Below, in pieces: positions 1-11,104 of a DNA stretch of 19,668 bases (positions are counted from its first letter, which is position 1; every line of letters starts with the position of its first letter). The notes under the pieces were generated by a model. That model was not told the DNA's origin. It saw only the letters and a program-made list of their open reading frames with translations, and did not search any database. Made by a program: the position numbers and the translations under genes. This DNA is from Caldilineaceae bacterium (GTDB lineage Bacteria; Chloroflexota; Anaerolineae; Caldilineales; Caldilineaceae): positions 1 to 19,668 of the forward strand of contig JACSRH010000131.1 of the NCBI GenBank assembly GCA_014879855.1, given 5' to 3'.

Positions 1-577
1 AGAGGTTGACGATCGACATGCGCAGCGAGGCATCGACCATCGAGACCGGCTCGTCGGCGATGATCAGCTTCGGGTCGGTGAGCAGCGCGCGCGCAATCGA
101 GATGCGCTGGAGCTGGCCGCCGGAGAATTCGCTGGGATACTTGCCGGCCAGGTCCTCGTAGGTCAGGCCGACGAGGCGCAGCTTGTCATCGATGCGGGCG
201 ATGGCGTCTTGCCTGGTCTTGGCAAGCTTGTAATTTTCAATCGTCTCGAAGAAGTAGCGTTCGACCTCGCGCAGCGGGTTGAAGGTGCCAAAGGGGTCCT
301 GGAAGATCGCCTGGATGCCCTCGGTGAACCAGACCTTCTCGTTTTTGGCCTCCTTCTTGCCGCTGTGGATGATGGCGCCGGCGCTGGCATGGTCAAAGCC
401 CATGATGATGCGCGCGGTCGTCGTCTTGCCGCAGCCGCTCTCGCCGGCCAGCGCGAAAATCTCCGCCGGTTTGATGTAAAACGAGATGTCGTCGACCGCC
501 GTAATCTTGACGCGCGAGAGCACACTGCCCATCGTGAACGTTTTGGTCAGGTCTTCAACTTCAAGCAACTTTTCCAT
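1..577 (-). CDS. OppF/DppF-like ABC transporter ATP-binding protein (C-terminus beyond window)
   Basis: Second ATPase of an oligopeptide-class ABC importer; it would power uptake by the neighbouring permeases from the cytoplasmic face. The frame is open from ATG at 577 to the window edge, giving 192 residues. Visible motifs are Walker A (GESGCGKT, 45-52), Q-loop (FQD, 92-94), ABC signature (FSGGQLQR, 151-158) and Walker B with its glutamate (LIIADEP, 171-177). A GGAGAGGG ribosome site lies just upstream. The start overlaps the end of the OppD-like gene by 17 bases, so the two are translationally linked. The H-loop and C-terminal domain are missing because the window ends. OppF rather than OppD identity comes from its position as the second ATPase, which is inference; the ATPase assignment itself is secure. 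Confidence 0.93.
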   Translation of the reverse strand, partial: MEKLLEVEDLTKTFTMGSVLSRVKITAVDDISFYIKPAEIFALAGESGCGKTTTARIIMGFDHASAGAIIHSGKKEAKNEKVWFTEGIQAIFQDPFGTFNPLREVERYFFETIENYKLAKTRQDAIARIDDKLRLVGLTYEDLAGKYPSEFSGGQLQRISIARALLTDPKLIIADEPVSMVDASLRMSIVNL

Positions 578-1573
578 GCTCGCCCTCTCCGACTAGCCAG
601 CAGGCAACCCTGTGGTTCGACTCGACTTGCGTGAAACCCGGCATCTCCTGCTTGCAGATATCCATGACGTGCGGGCAGCGCGGGTGAAAGGGGCAGCCGG
701 TGGGCAGGTTCGCCAGCGAGGGCGGGCTGCCGGGCACGCTTTCGCGCGGGGTCTTGTCGCCAAACTTGGGGAGTGAATTGATCAGGTACTGCGTGTAGGG
801 GTGTTCGGGGGCGCCGAAAATTTTCTCAGTCGTGCCTTCCTCCACGATCTTGCCGGCGTACATAATGCCGATGCGGTCGGCAATGTTGGCGTGGACGCCC
901 ATGTCGTGCGTCACCAGGATGATCGTGTTCTGCAGCTTGCGCTGTACATCCTTGAGCAACTGCACGACGCCGCGCTGCACCACCACATCGAGCGCGGTGG
1001 TCGGTTCGTCGCCGATGATGATGCGTGGCTTGAGCAGCGTCGCCAACGCGATGGTCACACGCTGGCGCATCCCGCCGGAAAGCTGATGCGGGTAGGCGTC
1101 GAGAATCTTGGGCGGCAGGCCCAGCTCGACGATATGTTCCTTGGCGAGCACCAGGGCTTCGTCGCGCTGCTGCGTGCTGATGTGGCTTTCGATAAAGTCG
1201 CGGTAGGTGTCTCTGACGCGGGCCACCGGGTTGAGCACGCTCATTGAGCCTTGCGGCACGTAGGCGATGTACTCCAGCCGCAGCCGCCGGATCTCCTCGG
1301 ATGAGAGGGTGCTCACATCGACGTCGGCGCCGGCGATGCGGTAGGTGACGCGGCCGTCGACAATGCGCAGCGGCGGCTCCATGGCCGCGGCCAGCGTCTT
1401 GAGCAGCGTCGTCTTGCCGCAGCCGCTCTCGCCGGCGATGCCGTAGATTTCGTTTTCGCGAATTGCCAGATCGACGTCGTTGACGGCCTTGACGGTTTTC
1501 TGCTTGCCATAGACGTCGAGGATGTAAAACGCCTTCAATCCCTCGGTCTTGAGAATGATCTCTTCCATGCGGT

Positions 1574-1577
<4 letters not shown>
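561..1577 (-). CDS. OppD/DppD-like ABC transporter ATP-binding protein
   Basis: First ATPase of the oligopeptide-class importer, 338 residues, normal for the family. Walker A is GESGCGKT (49-56), Q-loop glutamine is Q109, the signature is LSGGMRQR (166-173), Walker B is IIIGDEP (186-192) and the H-loop is H224. The C-terminal Opp/Dpp-specific region has cysteines C295, C301, C308 and C326, spaced like those reported to hold a [4Fe-4S] cluster in some DppD/OppD proteins; whether a cluster forms here is inference. The first possible start is GTG at 1577, which overlaps the permease stop codon in a GTGA arrangement. ATG at 1568, three codons in, is an equally plausible start. It sits directly between the OppC-like permease and the OppF-like ATPase. 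Confidence 0.94.
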
Positions 1578-2428
<851 letters not shown>

Positions 2429-2628
2429 GCTGTCCGCACTCCTTGTCGGGCAAATCCAATTTCATACTGTCTACTTTGTCTTCCGTGATATCTGTTCAAA
2501 CGCGTAACGATAGAACGCGGAGGACGCAGATCGGGCGGATATCGGCGGATCGGATCAGCGAAAACCCGCCCGATCCGCGCTCTCCGCGTGCCATTGGCCG
2601 ACCGCCTCTTGTCAGCACCATCCGCCGG
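2429..2628. other. 200-base gap between OppB-like and OppC-like permease genes
   Basis: No coding potential that I trust. The gap holds an imperfect 75-base inverted repeat (2515-2589, listed separately) and, at its left end, the ribosome site of the OppC-like gene. No terminator with a T-tract is visible, so transcription probably reads through. Confidence 0.6.
2515..2589. repeat. Imperfect 75-base inverted repeat between permease genes
   Basis: Outer arms ACGCGGAG (2515-2522) and CTCCGCGT (2582-2589) pair perfectly. Inner arms ATCGGGCGG (2530-2538) and CCGCCCGAT (2566-2574) also pair perfectly. The two seven-base connectors are of equal length and partly complementary, so the element folds into one long hairpin. 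The apex contains GCGGAT-type short repeats. It resembles dispersed intergenic repeats; a role in mRNA stability or attenuation is inference. Confidence 0.8.
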
Positions 2629-3633
<1,005 letters not shown>

Positions 3634-3663
3634 GCGGCAGATGTCCCCTCAAGTTGAGAGATT

Positions 3664-3727
3664 GGAGATTGGAGATTAAGAGATTGGGGGATTGATGTGA
3701 TCTCTCGCCCTCTAATCTCCAATCTCC
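3664..3727. repeat. Heptad-type palindromic repeat (GATTGGA family) between binding protein and permease genes
   Basis: Perfect 15-base arms at 3664-3678 (GGAGATTGGAGATTA) and 3713-3727 are reverse complements. A nested six-base stem AGAGAT (3679-3684) / ATCTCT (3700-3705) lies inside the loop. More imperfect GATTGGGA/AATCTCCC copies extend the element to about 3655-3748. It lies between the stop of the binding lipoprotein and the start of the OppB-like gene, where a hairpin could lower permease expression relative to binding protein (inference). Confidence 0.82.
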
Positions 3728-3760
3728 CAATCTCCTAATCTCCCAATCTACTTTCTACAC

Positions 3761-5725
<1,965 letters not shown>

Positions 5726-5759
5726 CTTCCTCTCCTCTTTTCTTCAAACATAGTTCACC

Positions 5760-6785
5760 TTAGCTCACAGGAACGATTGGCCGACACGACTGCCGGATGA
5801 CAAGTCGGGTCGACACTTTATTGAGTCGGCTTTCCCAGGGTTGTCCCTGGATCAGCTTCAGCACGATTTCAGCCGCCAACCCCCCCATTTTTTCGATGGA
5901 TTGGTCGACGGTAGTCAGCGGAGGATTGGTGAAGGCGCTCTCGACGATGTTGTCAAACCCCACGACAGAGAGATCCTCTGGAATGCGCAGATGGCGCTCC
6001 GCCGCCACAGCGTAGACGCCGAACGCGGTTTCGTCGCTGGCTGCCATGATGGCGGTGGGCGGGTTGGCCAGCGACAACAGACAGCGCGCACACTCGACGG
6101 CCCGGGCGCGCGTGTAATCACCAGTGGCGATGAGGTCGGGATCCTCTGGGATGCCCGCTTGCGCCAATCCATTGATATAGCCCTCTAGCCGGCGGATCGA
6201 ACTCTGCAAAGCCGGTCTGCCTGTAATAAAACCGATGCGGCGATGACCTAACGCTATGAGATAGGACATCGCTTCGTTGACGCCCTGATAGTTGGTCGAG
6301 ATGATCGCGGGAAAATCCGTATTCGCCTGATGCGGGTCGACGGCAACCAGGGGAAAAGCCGTGCGATACTGAGCGGCGTTGGGCGTCACGACGATAATGC
6401 CATCCGTCACACTGCCATTCAGTCGCGCCACCAATTGTTGCTCCCAACTGGCCAACGCGTTGACGTTGCGGCCAGCGCTGGCATAGGCAAGCAAATCATA
6501 TCGCTGCGCCGCCACCTCTTGGCTGATCCCTTTGATCACCAGCGACGTAAACGGGTGCCAGAGGTCAGGCACAATCAGCCCCACGACATTGGTGACACGG
6601 CTGCGCAGGCTGCGGGCGGCCATGCTCGATGCATAGCCCAATGCCTCGATGACGCGGCGCACGCTCTGCGCGGTTTCCGGCGCAACGTCATCTTTGTCGT
6701 TAAGAACGCGCGAAACAGTGGAGACGGACACCCCAGCTTCACGCGCCACATCGCGGATCGTGACACCGCTCTGCAAGTAGCGCAT
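5760..6785 (-). CDS. LacI-family transcriptional regulator heading the transporter operon
   Basis: Predicted sugar-responsive DNA-binding regulator of 341 residues, the canonical LacI length. The helix-turn-helix spans about residues 8-28 (VTIRDVAREAGVSVSTVSRV). The hinge helix ends in ARSL, with L60 as the residue expected to intercalate at the operator centre. The rest is a periplasmic-binding-protein-like effector domain with typical GLIVPDLWHPF and RRIGFITG segments. I choose ATG at 6785: the frame stays open upstream to a GTG at 6884, but those 33 residues (beginning MISIVISIVISIV) simply translate the 12-bp repeat array and precede the domain. No clear ribosome site is visible for ATG 6785. 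It lies downstream of its probable own operator (6883-6922), so autoregulation together with the transporter is likely. The effector is unknown. Confidence 0.93.
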   Translation of the reverse strand: MRYLQSGVTIRDVAREAGVSVSTVSRVLNDKDDVAPETAQSVRRVIEALGYASSMAARSLRSRVTNVVGLIVPDLWHPFTSLVIKGISQEVAAQRYDLLAYASAGRNVNALASWEQQLVARLNGSVTDGIIVVTPNAAQYRTAFPLVAVDPHQANTDFPAIISTNYQGVNEAMSYLIALGHRRIGFITGRPALQSSIRRLEGYINGLAQAGIPEDPDLIATGDYTRARAVECARCLLSLANPPTAIMAASDETAFGVYAVAAERHLRIPEDLSVVGFDNIVESAFTNPPLTTVDQSIEKMGGLAAEIVLKLIQGQPWESRLNKVSTRLVIRQSCRPIVPVS

Positions 6786-6848
6786 TGACAGGCAATCTGA
6801 TGATTTGATTGGGAAGATACGTAAAGACCCACACAATGAAGTGGCAAC

Positions 6849-6896
6849 GATACTGATTACAATACTGATCACAATACTGATCACAATACTGATAAC
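6849..6896. repeat. Four tandem 12-bp repeats in the lacI leader
   Basis: On the plus strand the units are GATACTGATTAC (6849-6860), AATACTGATCAC (6861-6872), AATACTGATCAC (6873-6884) and AATACTGATAAC (6885-6896). The 12-base register continues into the palindrome as GATACCGGTATC and GTTATCAGTATT. The units repeat the left arm of the palindrome, so they may act as extra half-operators or be slippage products of it. They would lie in the 5' untranslated leader of the lacI mRNA. Confidence 0.9.
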
Positions 6897-6922
6897 GATA
6901 CCGGTATCGTTATCAGTATTGT
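6883..6922. promoter_or_regulatory. Perfect 40-bp palindromic operator candidate
   Basis: Bases 6883-6902 (ACAATACTGATAACGATACC) are the exact reverse complement of 6903-6922. The core CGATACCGGTATCG is a symmetric site with a central CpG, as in LacI-family operators. It overlaps the -10 box and the expected start point of the promoter for the regulator-transporter operon, a layout typical of repression by LacI-family proteins. Binding by the adjacent regulator is inference. Confidence 0.85.
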
Positions 6923-6945
6923 AGTGAAAATCGAGCAGTTGTCAA
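6918..6945 (-). promoter_or_regulatory. Sigma-70-type promoter of the lacI-transporter operon
   Basis: Read on the minus strand, a perfect TTGACA -35 box (6945-6940) is followed after 16 bases by TACAAT (6923-6918), a five-of-six match to the -10 consensus. The predicted start is near 6911, inside the 40-bp palindrome, giving a leader of about 125 bases before the regulator ATG. Confidence 0.7.
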
Positions 6946-7062
6946 CCCCTAATTTCCGCCGCGCTGCGTTTCAGTTTTTGTGTAGCTATTCAGGCGCGGC
7001 CGAAATCGATCGGGTAGTGCACGCAAAGGGCGCGGCTCAGGCAGATCGTGCGCGTGCTGGCG

Positions 7063-8652
7063 TCAACGCGCCTGCGCCATGGGCAAGACGATCCCATCTG
7101 CCTGCACTGCATCCAGCGCCATACTCGGAGCGCCATCCGCGTACTCCGCCAGCCGCAGCAGCGCGATCACATGGGCAACGTCGGCGACTGTCTCCTGCAG
7201 GCGGGCGATTTCGGCCGCGCTGTAGGCGCCGCCATTGGCGCGCGCGCCCAGCACGAGCCAACCCACACATAATGCGCCGTAGGTCAGCCCAACGCGCACG
7301 ACAATCGGCCCATCCCAACGCTGGGTGATGTGCACAAGTCGCGGCCGGCCATCCTCGATCAAGAAGAGCGCGCCGCCGATCGCGCCAAACGCTTGCACCG
7401 ACTCTGTGAGCAATTTGGCCGAAACGCGGTGAAGGTCGATGATCTCGGCAACATCGCTCACCTGCTGTTCGAACGCATCAAGCCGCTGAAAGCGATTTGG
7501 CGCTTCCTTGAAGTGCGCGTCCACAAATTTTTGCAACTCTGTCCGGATCGGTGTAAAGACCACGGTCAGCAATAGTGTGGTCAACACCATGGCAAACTGT
7601 GACTCCTGTCCGGTCGCTGCAATAAAAAACTTTTGCGTCAAGGCCAGCGATGTGGCGTAGATCACCGCCAAAATACTCGTCAACGGCACATAGACCAGCG
7701 TACGACTGATGAGAATATCAATGTTCCACAGGTCGTACCGTTCAATCGAGTAGAGCAGCGTAACCGGCAAAATGCAGAGCGACAGCTGGCGCACCGTACG
7801 GCCCACCAGCCGCACGAGCACCATATCTTGCGACGCAGCCTGCAGGGCCGGAACGGCATTGAGCATCAGTACATACGCGCCGACCAACGCCACCGAGAGT
7901 GTCACCCCTCCCACCAGCCATTTCGCCTGCAACCGCTGCAACGACGTCGATTTGTGCCGATAGCGAGCGATCTGCAGCAAAATGCCAAAGACGTAAAAGA
8001 GAATAAAGAGCGACAGATCACTGCTGTCTTGTTGCAAGAATGGATATCGATCGCCAGTGCGCTCCATGCCATACAGGCGCGGCAGATAGATCTGCGCCCA
8101 GACGAGATAGCGCCAGACCAGAAGCGGCGGCAGGATCCAGCGCGACCAGCGGGGAAAGAAGCGCCCGCTCGGAAAAGTCAACAGAAAAAGGACGTGGCTG
8201 ACCTCAGCCAGCGCAGAGCCAGCCGCGACCACCCACAGCGGCGCGCGCGCCTCGTAGCCAGGAGCTGTGTAAAGCATGGCCGTGAGGACCAGCATTGCCG
8301 ACGTGATCAACGCCATCCGCCCGTCCGATCGCCCCTTAAAGATGAGCAGAGCCACACCGGTGAAGAACAGAAAGGTTGTACTGTCCAGGCTCAGAATGTA
8401 GAGCGCGCTGAAGTTGTCGGGCAACCCCAACGCATGAAAGCGCTGGAGGGCGTCGGTGCTCAACGTACTGGCAATGCGATAGGCGGTGGGCATTCCCGAA
8501 ACATAATAGATGACGCTGACCGCGACCAGCGTGAGCCAAGCCACTCGCGCCATACCAAGACGCCAGCCATCCAATTGACCATTCGTCTTGGTGTTGTGCA
8601 CGACGTTATTAGGGGTGATTTGAATACTGGATAATAGCTGCTGGTTCGTCAT
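7063..8652 (-). CDS. Multi-TM membrane protein with sensor-like C-terminus, no kinase domain
   Basis: Membrane protein of 529 residues. About eight to ten hydrophobic segments fill residues 35-375, including WLTLVAVSVIYYVSG (near 40), MALITSAMLVLTAML (near 120), LSLFILFYVFGILLQIA (near 215) and LVYVPLTSILAVIYATSLAL (near 325). The YDLWNIDILISRTLVY motif is one I associate with the membrane half of Chloroflexota and actinobacterial sensor proteins. The cytoplasmic part (about 390-529) begins with a helical linker (FQRLDAFEQQVSDVAEII) and looks like a degenerate GAF-type sensor domain. No histidine-kinase box, ATPase or output domain is present. The start ATG at 8652 has an excellent GGGGAGGAATC ribosome site. 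It is divergent from the GH3 gene and ends about 120 bases before the lacI operon promoter. Function unknown. Confidence 0.85.
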   Translation of the reverse strand: MTNQQLLSSIQITPNNVVHNTKTNGQLDGWRLGMARVAWLTLVAVSVIYYVSGMPTAYRIASTLSTDALQRFHALGLPDNFSALYILSLDSTTFLFFTGVALLIFKGRSDGRMALITSAMLVLTAMLYTAPGYEARAPLWVVAAGSALAEVSHVLFLLTFPSGRFFPRWSRWILPPLLVWRYLVWAQIYLPRLYGMERTGDRYPFLQQDSSDLSLFILFYVFGILLQIARYRHKSTSLQRLQAKWLVGGVTLSVALVGAYVLMLNAVPALQAASQDMVLVRLVGRTVRQLSLCILPVTLLYSIERYDLWNIDILISRTLVYVPLTSILAVIYATSLALTQKFFIAATGQESQFAMVLTTLLLTVVFTPIRTELQKFVDAHFKEAPNRFQRLDAFEQQVSDVAEIIDLHRVSAKLLTESVQAFGAIGGALFLIEDGRPRLVHITQRWDGPIVVRVGLTYGALCVGWLVLGARANGGAYSAAEIARLQETVADVAHVIALLRLAEYADGAPSMALDAVQADGIVLPMAQAR

Positions 8653-8883
8653 GATTCCTCCCCGTCGCCAGTGACTCAGTGCAGAAACCCTTTGCCGCCG
8701 ATCAAATAGCGGTGAACGCTGCCGCTGCCTGCCGTTACGCGCAGTTGTCTGCTGCTATTTCACCATCATCCTCCTGCACAATACAGCAACCAACTGTTAC
8801 AATTTCAGTTACAATGGATTCAGCATTCATGGGCAACGCAAAGCTGCTCTGCAACCATCTTTTGCAACGAATGGATAAAAACT
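8653..8883. promoter_or_regulatory. Divergent intergenic region between sensor-like gene and GH3 gene
   Basis: The region should contain both promoters. The clearest structure is a direct repeat GTTACAAT at 8796-8803 and 8808-8815, 12 bases apart; the second copy contains TACAAT (8810-8815), a possible -10 box for the GH3 gene, without a convincing -35. I see no copy of the 6883-6922 operator here, so control of the GH3 gene by the LacI regulator is not supported by sequence. Confidence 0.45.
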
Positions 8884-11028
8884 ATGCAACCTGACCAGCC
8901 TTCAAGCACACGTCCACTTTTCCTTGATCCTGCCCAGCCGCTTGCTGAGCGCGTCGCCGACCTCGTCGGTCGTATGACGCTCGCAGAGAAGCTCGGCCAG
9001 CTTGTCTTCAACGCGCCGGCCATCGCACGGCTAGGCATTCCGGCCTACAACTGGTGGGGCGAGGCGCTGCATGGCATCGCCCGCAACGGGCGCGCCACCG
9101 TTTTCCCGCAGGCCATCGGCATGGCCGCCACCTGGGATCCCGATCTGATCGAGCGCGTCGCATCCGCTATCGGCGACGAGGGCCGCGCCAAATACCACGC
9201 CGCGCTGCGCCGCTACGGCGAGACCGGCCACTATCAGGGGCTGACCTTTTGGTCGCCCAACGTCAACATCTTCCGCGACCCGCGTTGGGGGCGCGGCCAG
9301 GAAACGTGGGGCGAGGATCCCTTCCTGACCGGCGAGCTGGGCGCCGCGTTCGTGCGCGGCTTGCAGGGCGACGACCCGCGCTATCTCAAGACAGCCGCGT
9401 GCGCCAAACATTACGCCGTCCATAGCGGGCCGGAGAGCAAGCGTCACGAGTTCGACGCCGAGGTCTCGCCGCGCGACCTGCACACCACCTATTTGCCGGC
9501 CTTCAAAAAATTGGTGACCGAGGCAAAAGTCGAGGCCGTGATGGGCGCGTATAACCGCACCAACGGCGAAGCCTGCTGCGCCAGCGAGTTGCTGCTGGTG
9601 GACATCCTGCGCGGGGACTGGAATTTTCAGGGGCACGTCGTCTCTGATTGTTGGGCGCTCAACGATCTGCACACCACGCATGGCGTCACCGCTGACGGCG
9701 CTGAAAGCGCGGCGTTGGCCGTCAAGCGTGGCTGTGACTTGGAGTGCGGCCAGACCTTCGAGCACCTGGGCGAAGCGCTGCAACGTGGGTTGCTTGCCGA
9801 ACGCGACATCGACCGCGCGGTGACGCGCGTCTACACTACGCGCTTCAAGCTAGGCATGTTCGACCCGCAGGAGCAGACGCCCTTCTCGACGATCCCGGAG
9901 AGCGTGATCAACAGCGACGCGCACCGCCAGCTTGCCTATACAGCCGCCCTGAAATCTGTTGTGCTGCTCAAGAATGAAAACGACCTCCTGCCCTTGCGCG
10001 ACCTGCGCAGCCTCTACGTGCTCGGCCCGACCGCGGCCAATGCCGAAGTGCTGATGGGCAACTACTACGGCCTCTCCGAATCGCTGACCACGCTGATCGA
10101 AGGCATCGTGGCGCGCACGCCCGAAGGTGTGCGCCTGGAGTACCGTCCCGGCACGCTGTTGCTCCACGTTCCGGCCAGCCCCAGTGCGTGGACGACCATG
10201 GCCGCCGCGCGCGCCGACGTGGTGATCGCCTGTATGGGGATTTCGCCGCAAATGGAAGGCGAGGAGGGCGACGCCATCGAATCGCCAGTCAACGGCGACC
10301 GCATTGAGATTGGGCTGCCCGCGGTGCAGGCCGATTACCTGCGTCTGCTCAAGTCGAACGGCGCGCGGCTCGTGCTTGTGCTCACCGGCGGCAGCGCCAT
10401 TGCCCTGGGCGACATCGCCGACCTGGCCGACGCCATTCTCTTTGTGTGGTATCCAGGGCAGGAAGGTGGTCGTGCCGTGGCGGATGTGCTCTTTGGCGCA
10501 ACCGCGCCATCGGGCAAGCTGCCGCTGACCTTCCCGGCGTCACTCGACCAGTTGCCCCCCTTCGAGGAGTACAGCATGGCAGGCCGCACCTATCGCTATG
10601 CCACGGAGCCCCCTCTCTTTCCTTTTGGCTTTGGGCTGAGCTACACGCGTTTCATCTACCGCAGCATTCAGACGCCGGGCGAGATCGAGGCTGGCGAGCC
10701 GCTGGCCGTACAGGTCAAGCTGACCAACGCTGGCGCTGTGGAGGCCGAAGAAGTGGTGCAGCTTTATCTGAGCAAGCTGGAGCCGGCGCCGGGCGATCCA
10801 CTCTATACGCTGGTCGGGTTCGAGCGTGTGGCGCTTGCTGCTGGCGAAACCCGCACTCTCGACTTTACGCTGTCGCCCGAGCGGCTGGCGACAGTTGACG
10901 ACGCAGGCAAAGCCGCGGTGCGGCCCGGCGCGTACCGGCTGATTGCCGGCGGCAGTTCGCCTGGTCTGCGCGGCACGGCGCTGGGCGCGGCCACGCCGGT
11001 GGAAACGACGATTAACGTCATGCAGTAG
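8884..11028 (+). CDS. Glycoside hydrolase family 3 enzyme (beta-xylosidase/beta-glucosidase-like)
   Basis: Hydrolase of 714 residues expected to release sugars from the non-reducing end of beta-linked oligosaccharides by a retaining mechanism. The N-terminal barrel has YNWWGEALHGIAR (55-67), DPRWGRGQETWGEDP (132-146) and the substrate-binding KH pair (K175, H176). The nucleophile is D255 in GHVVSDCWA. The second domain carries QMEGEEGD with E458, E460 and E461, where the acid/base is expected, then GDR. A C-terminal fibronectin-III-like domain covers about 600-705. The WWGEALHG and VVSDC sequences resemble beta-xylosidase-type GH3 proteins more than classical beta-glucosidases. No signal peptide is visible, so it probably acts in the cytoplasm on imported oligosaccharides. 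The start ATG 8884 lacks a clear ribosome site. The exact substrate is not decided by sequence. Confidence 0.94.
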   Translation: MQPDQPSSTRPLFLDPAQPLAERVADLVGRMTLAEKLGQLVFNAPAIARLGIPAYNWWGEALHGIARNGRATVFPQAIGMAATWDPDLIERVASAIGDEGRAKYHAALRRYGETGHYQGLTFWSPNVNIFRDPRWGRGQETWGEDPFLTGELGAAFVRGLQGDDPRYLKTAACAKHYAVHSGPESKRHEFDAEVSPRDLHTTYLPAFKKLVTEAKVEAVMGAYNRTNGEACCASELLLVDILRGDWNFQGHVVSDCWALNDLHTTHGVTADGAESAALAVKRGCDLECGQTFEHLGEALQRGLLAERDIDRAVTRVYTTRFKLGMFDPQEQTPFSTIPESVINSDAHRQLAYTAALKSVVLLKNENDLLPLRDLRSLYVLGPTAANAEVLMGNYYGLSESLTTLIEGIVARTPEGVRLEYRPGTLLLHVPASPSAWTTMAAARADVVIACMGISPQMEGEEGDAIESPVNGDRIEIGLPAVQADYLRLLKSNGARLVLVLTGGSAIALGDIADLADAILFVWYPGQEGGRAVADVLFGATAPSGKLPLTFPASLDQLPPFEEYSMAGRTYRYATEPPLFPFGFGLSYTRFIYRSIQTPGEIEAGEPLAVQVKLTNAGAVEAEEVVQLYLSKLEPAPGDPLYTLVGFERVALAAGETRTLDFTLSPERLATVDDAGKAAVRPGAYRLIAGGSSPGLRGTALGAATPVETTINVMQ

Positions 11029-11043
11029 AAGAACACACACGAT

Positions 11044-11104
11044 TGATCAACAGAGGGGTGGAAGCAATTCGTGGGAAGAGTTGCTTCCACGCCTCCGTTG
11101 ATCA
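11044..11104. terminator. Long hairpin between convergent GH3 and vapC genes
   Basis: Arms 11044-11067 and 11081-11104 pair over 24 bases with two mismatches around a 13-base loop. It begins 16 bases after the GH3 stop, and its right end contains the vapC stop codon (11102-11104). There is no T-tract, so it is either a non-canonical bidirectional terminator or a dispersed palindromic element. Confidence 0.65.

Noticed and set aside
6849..6896. Possible CRISPR-like array
   Set aside because: Units are 12 bp and directly abutting with no spacers; this is a tandem repeat derived from the operator.
7633..8634. Plus-strand ORF of 333 codons opposite the membrane sensor-like gene
   Set aside because: Gln/Arg/His-rich translation typical of the complement of a hydrophobic membrane protein; no ribosome site or motif.
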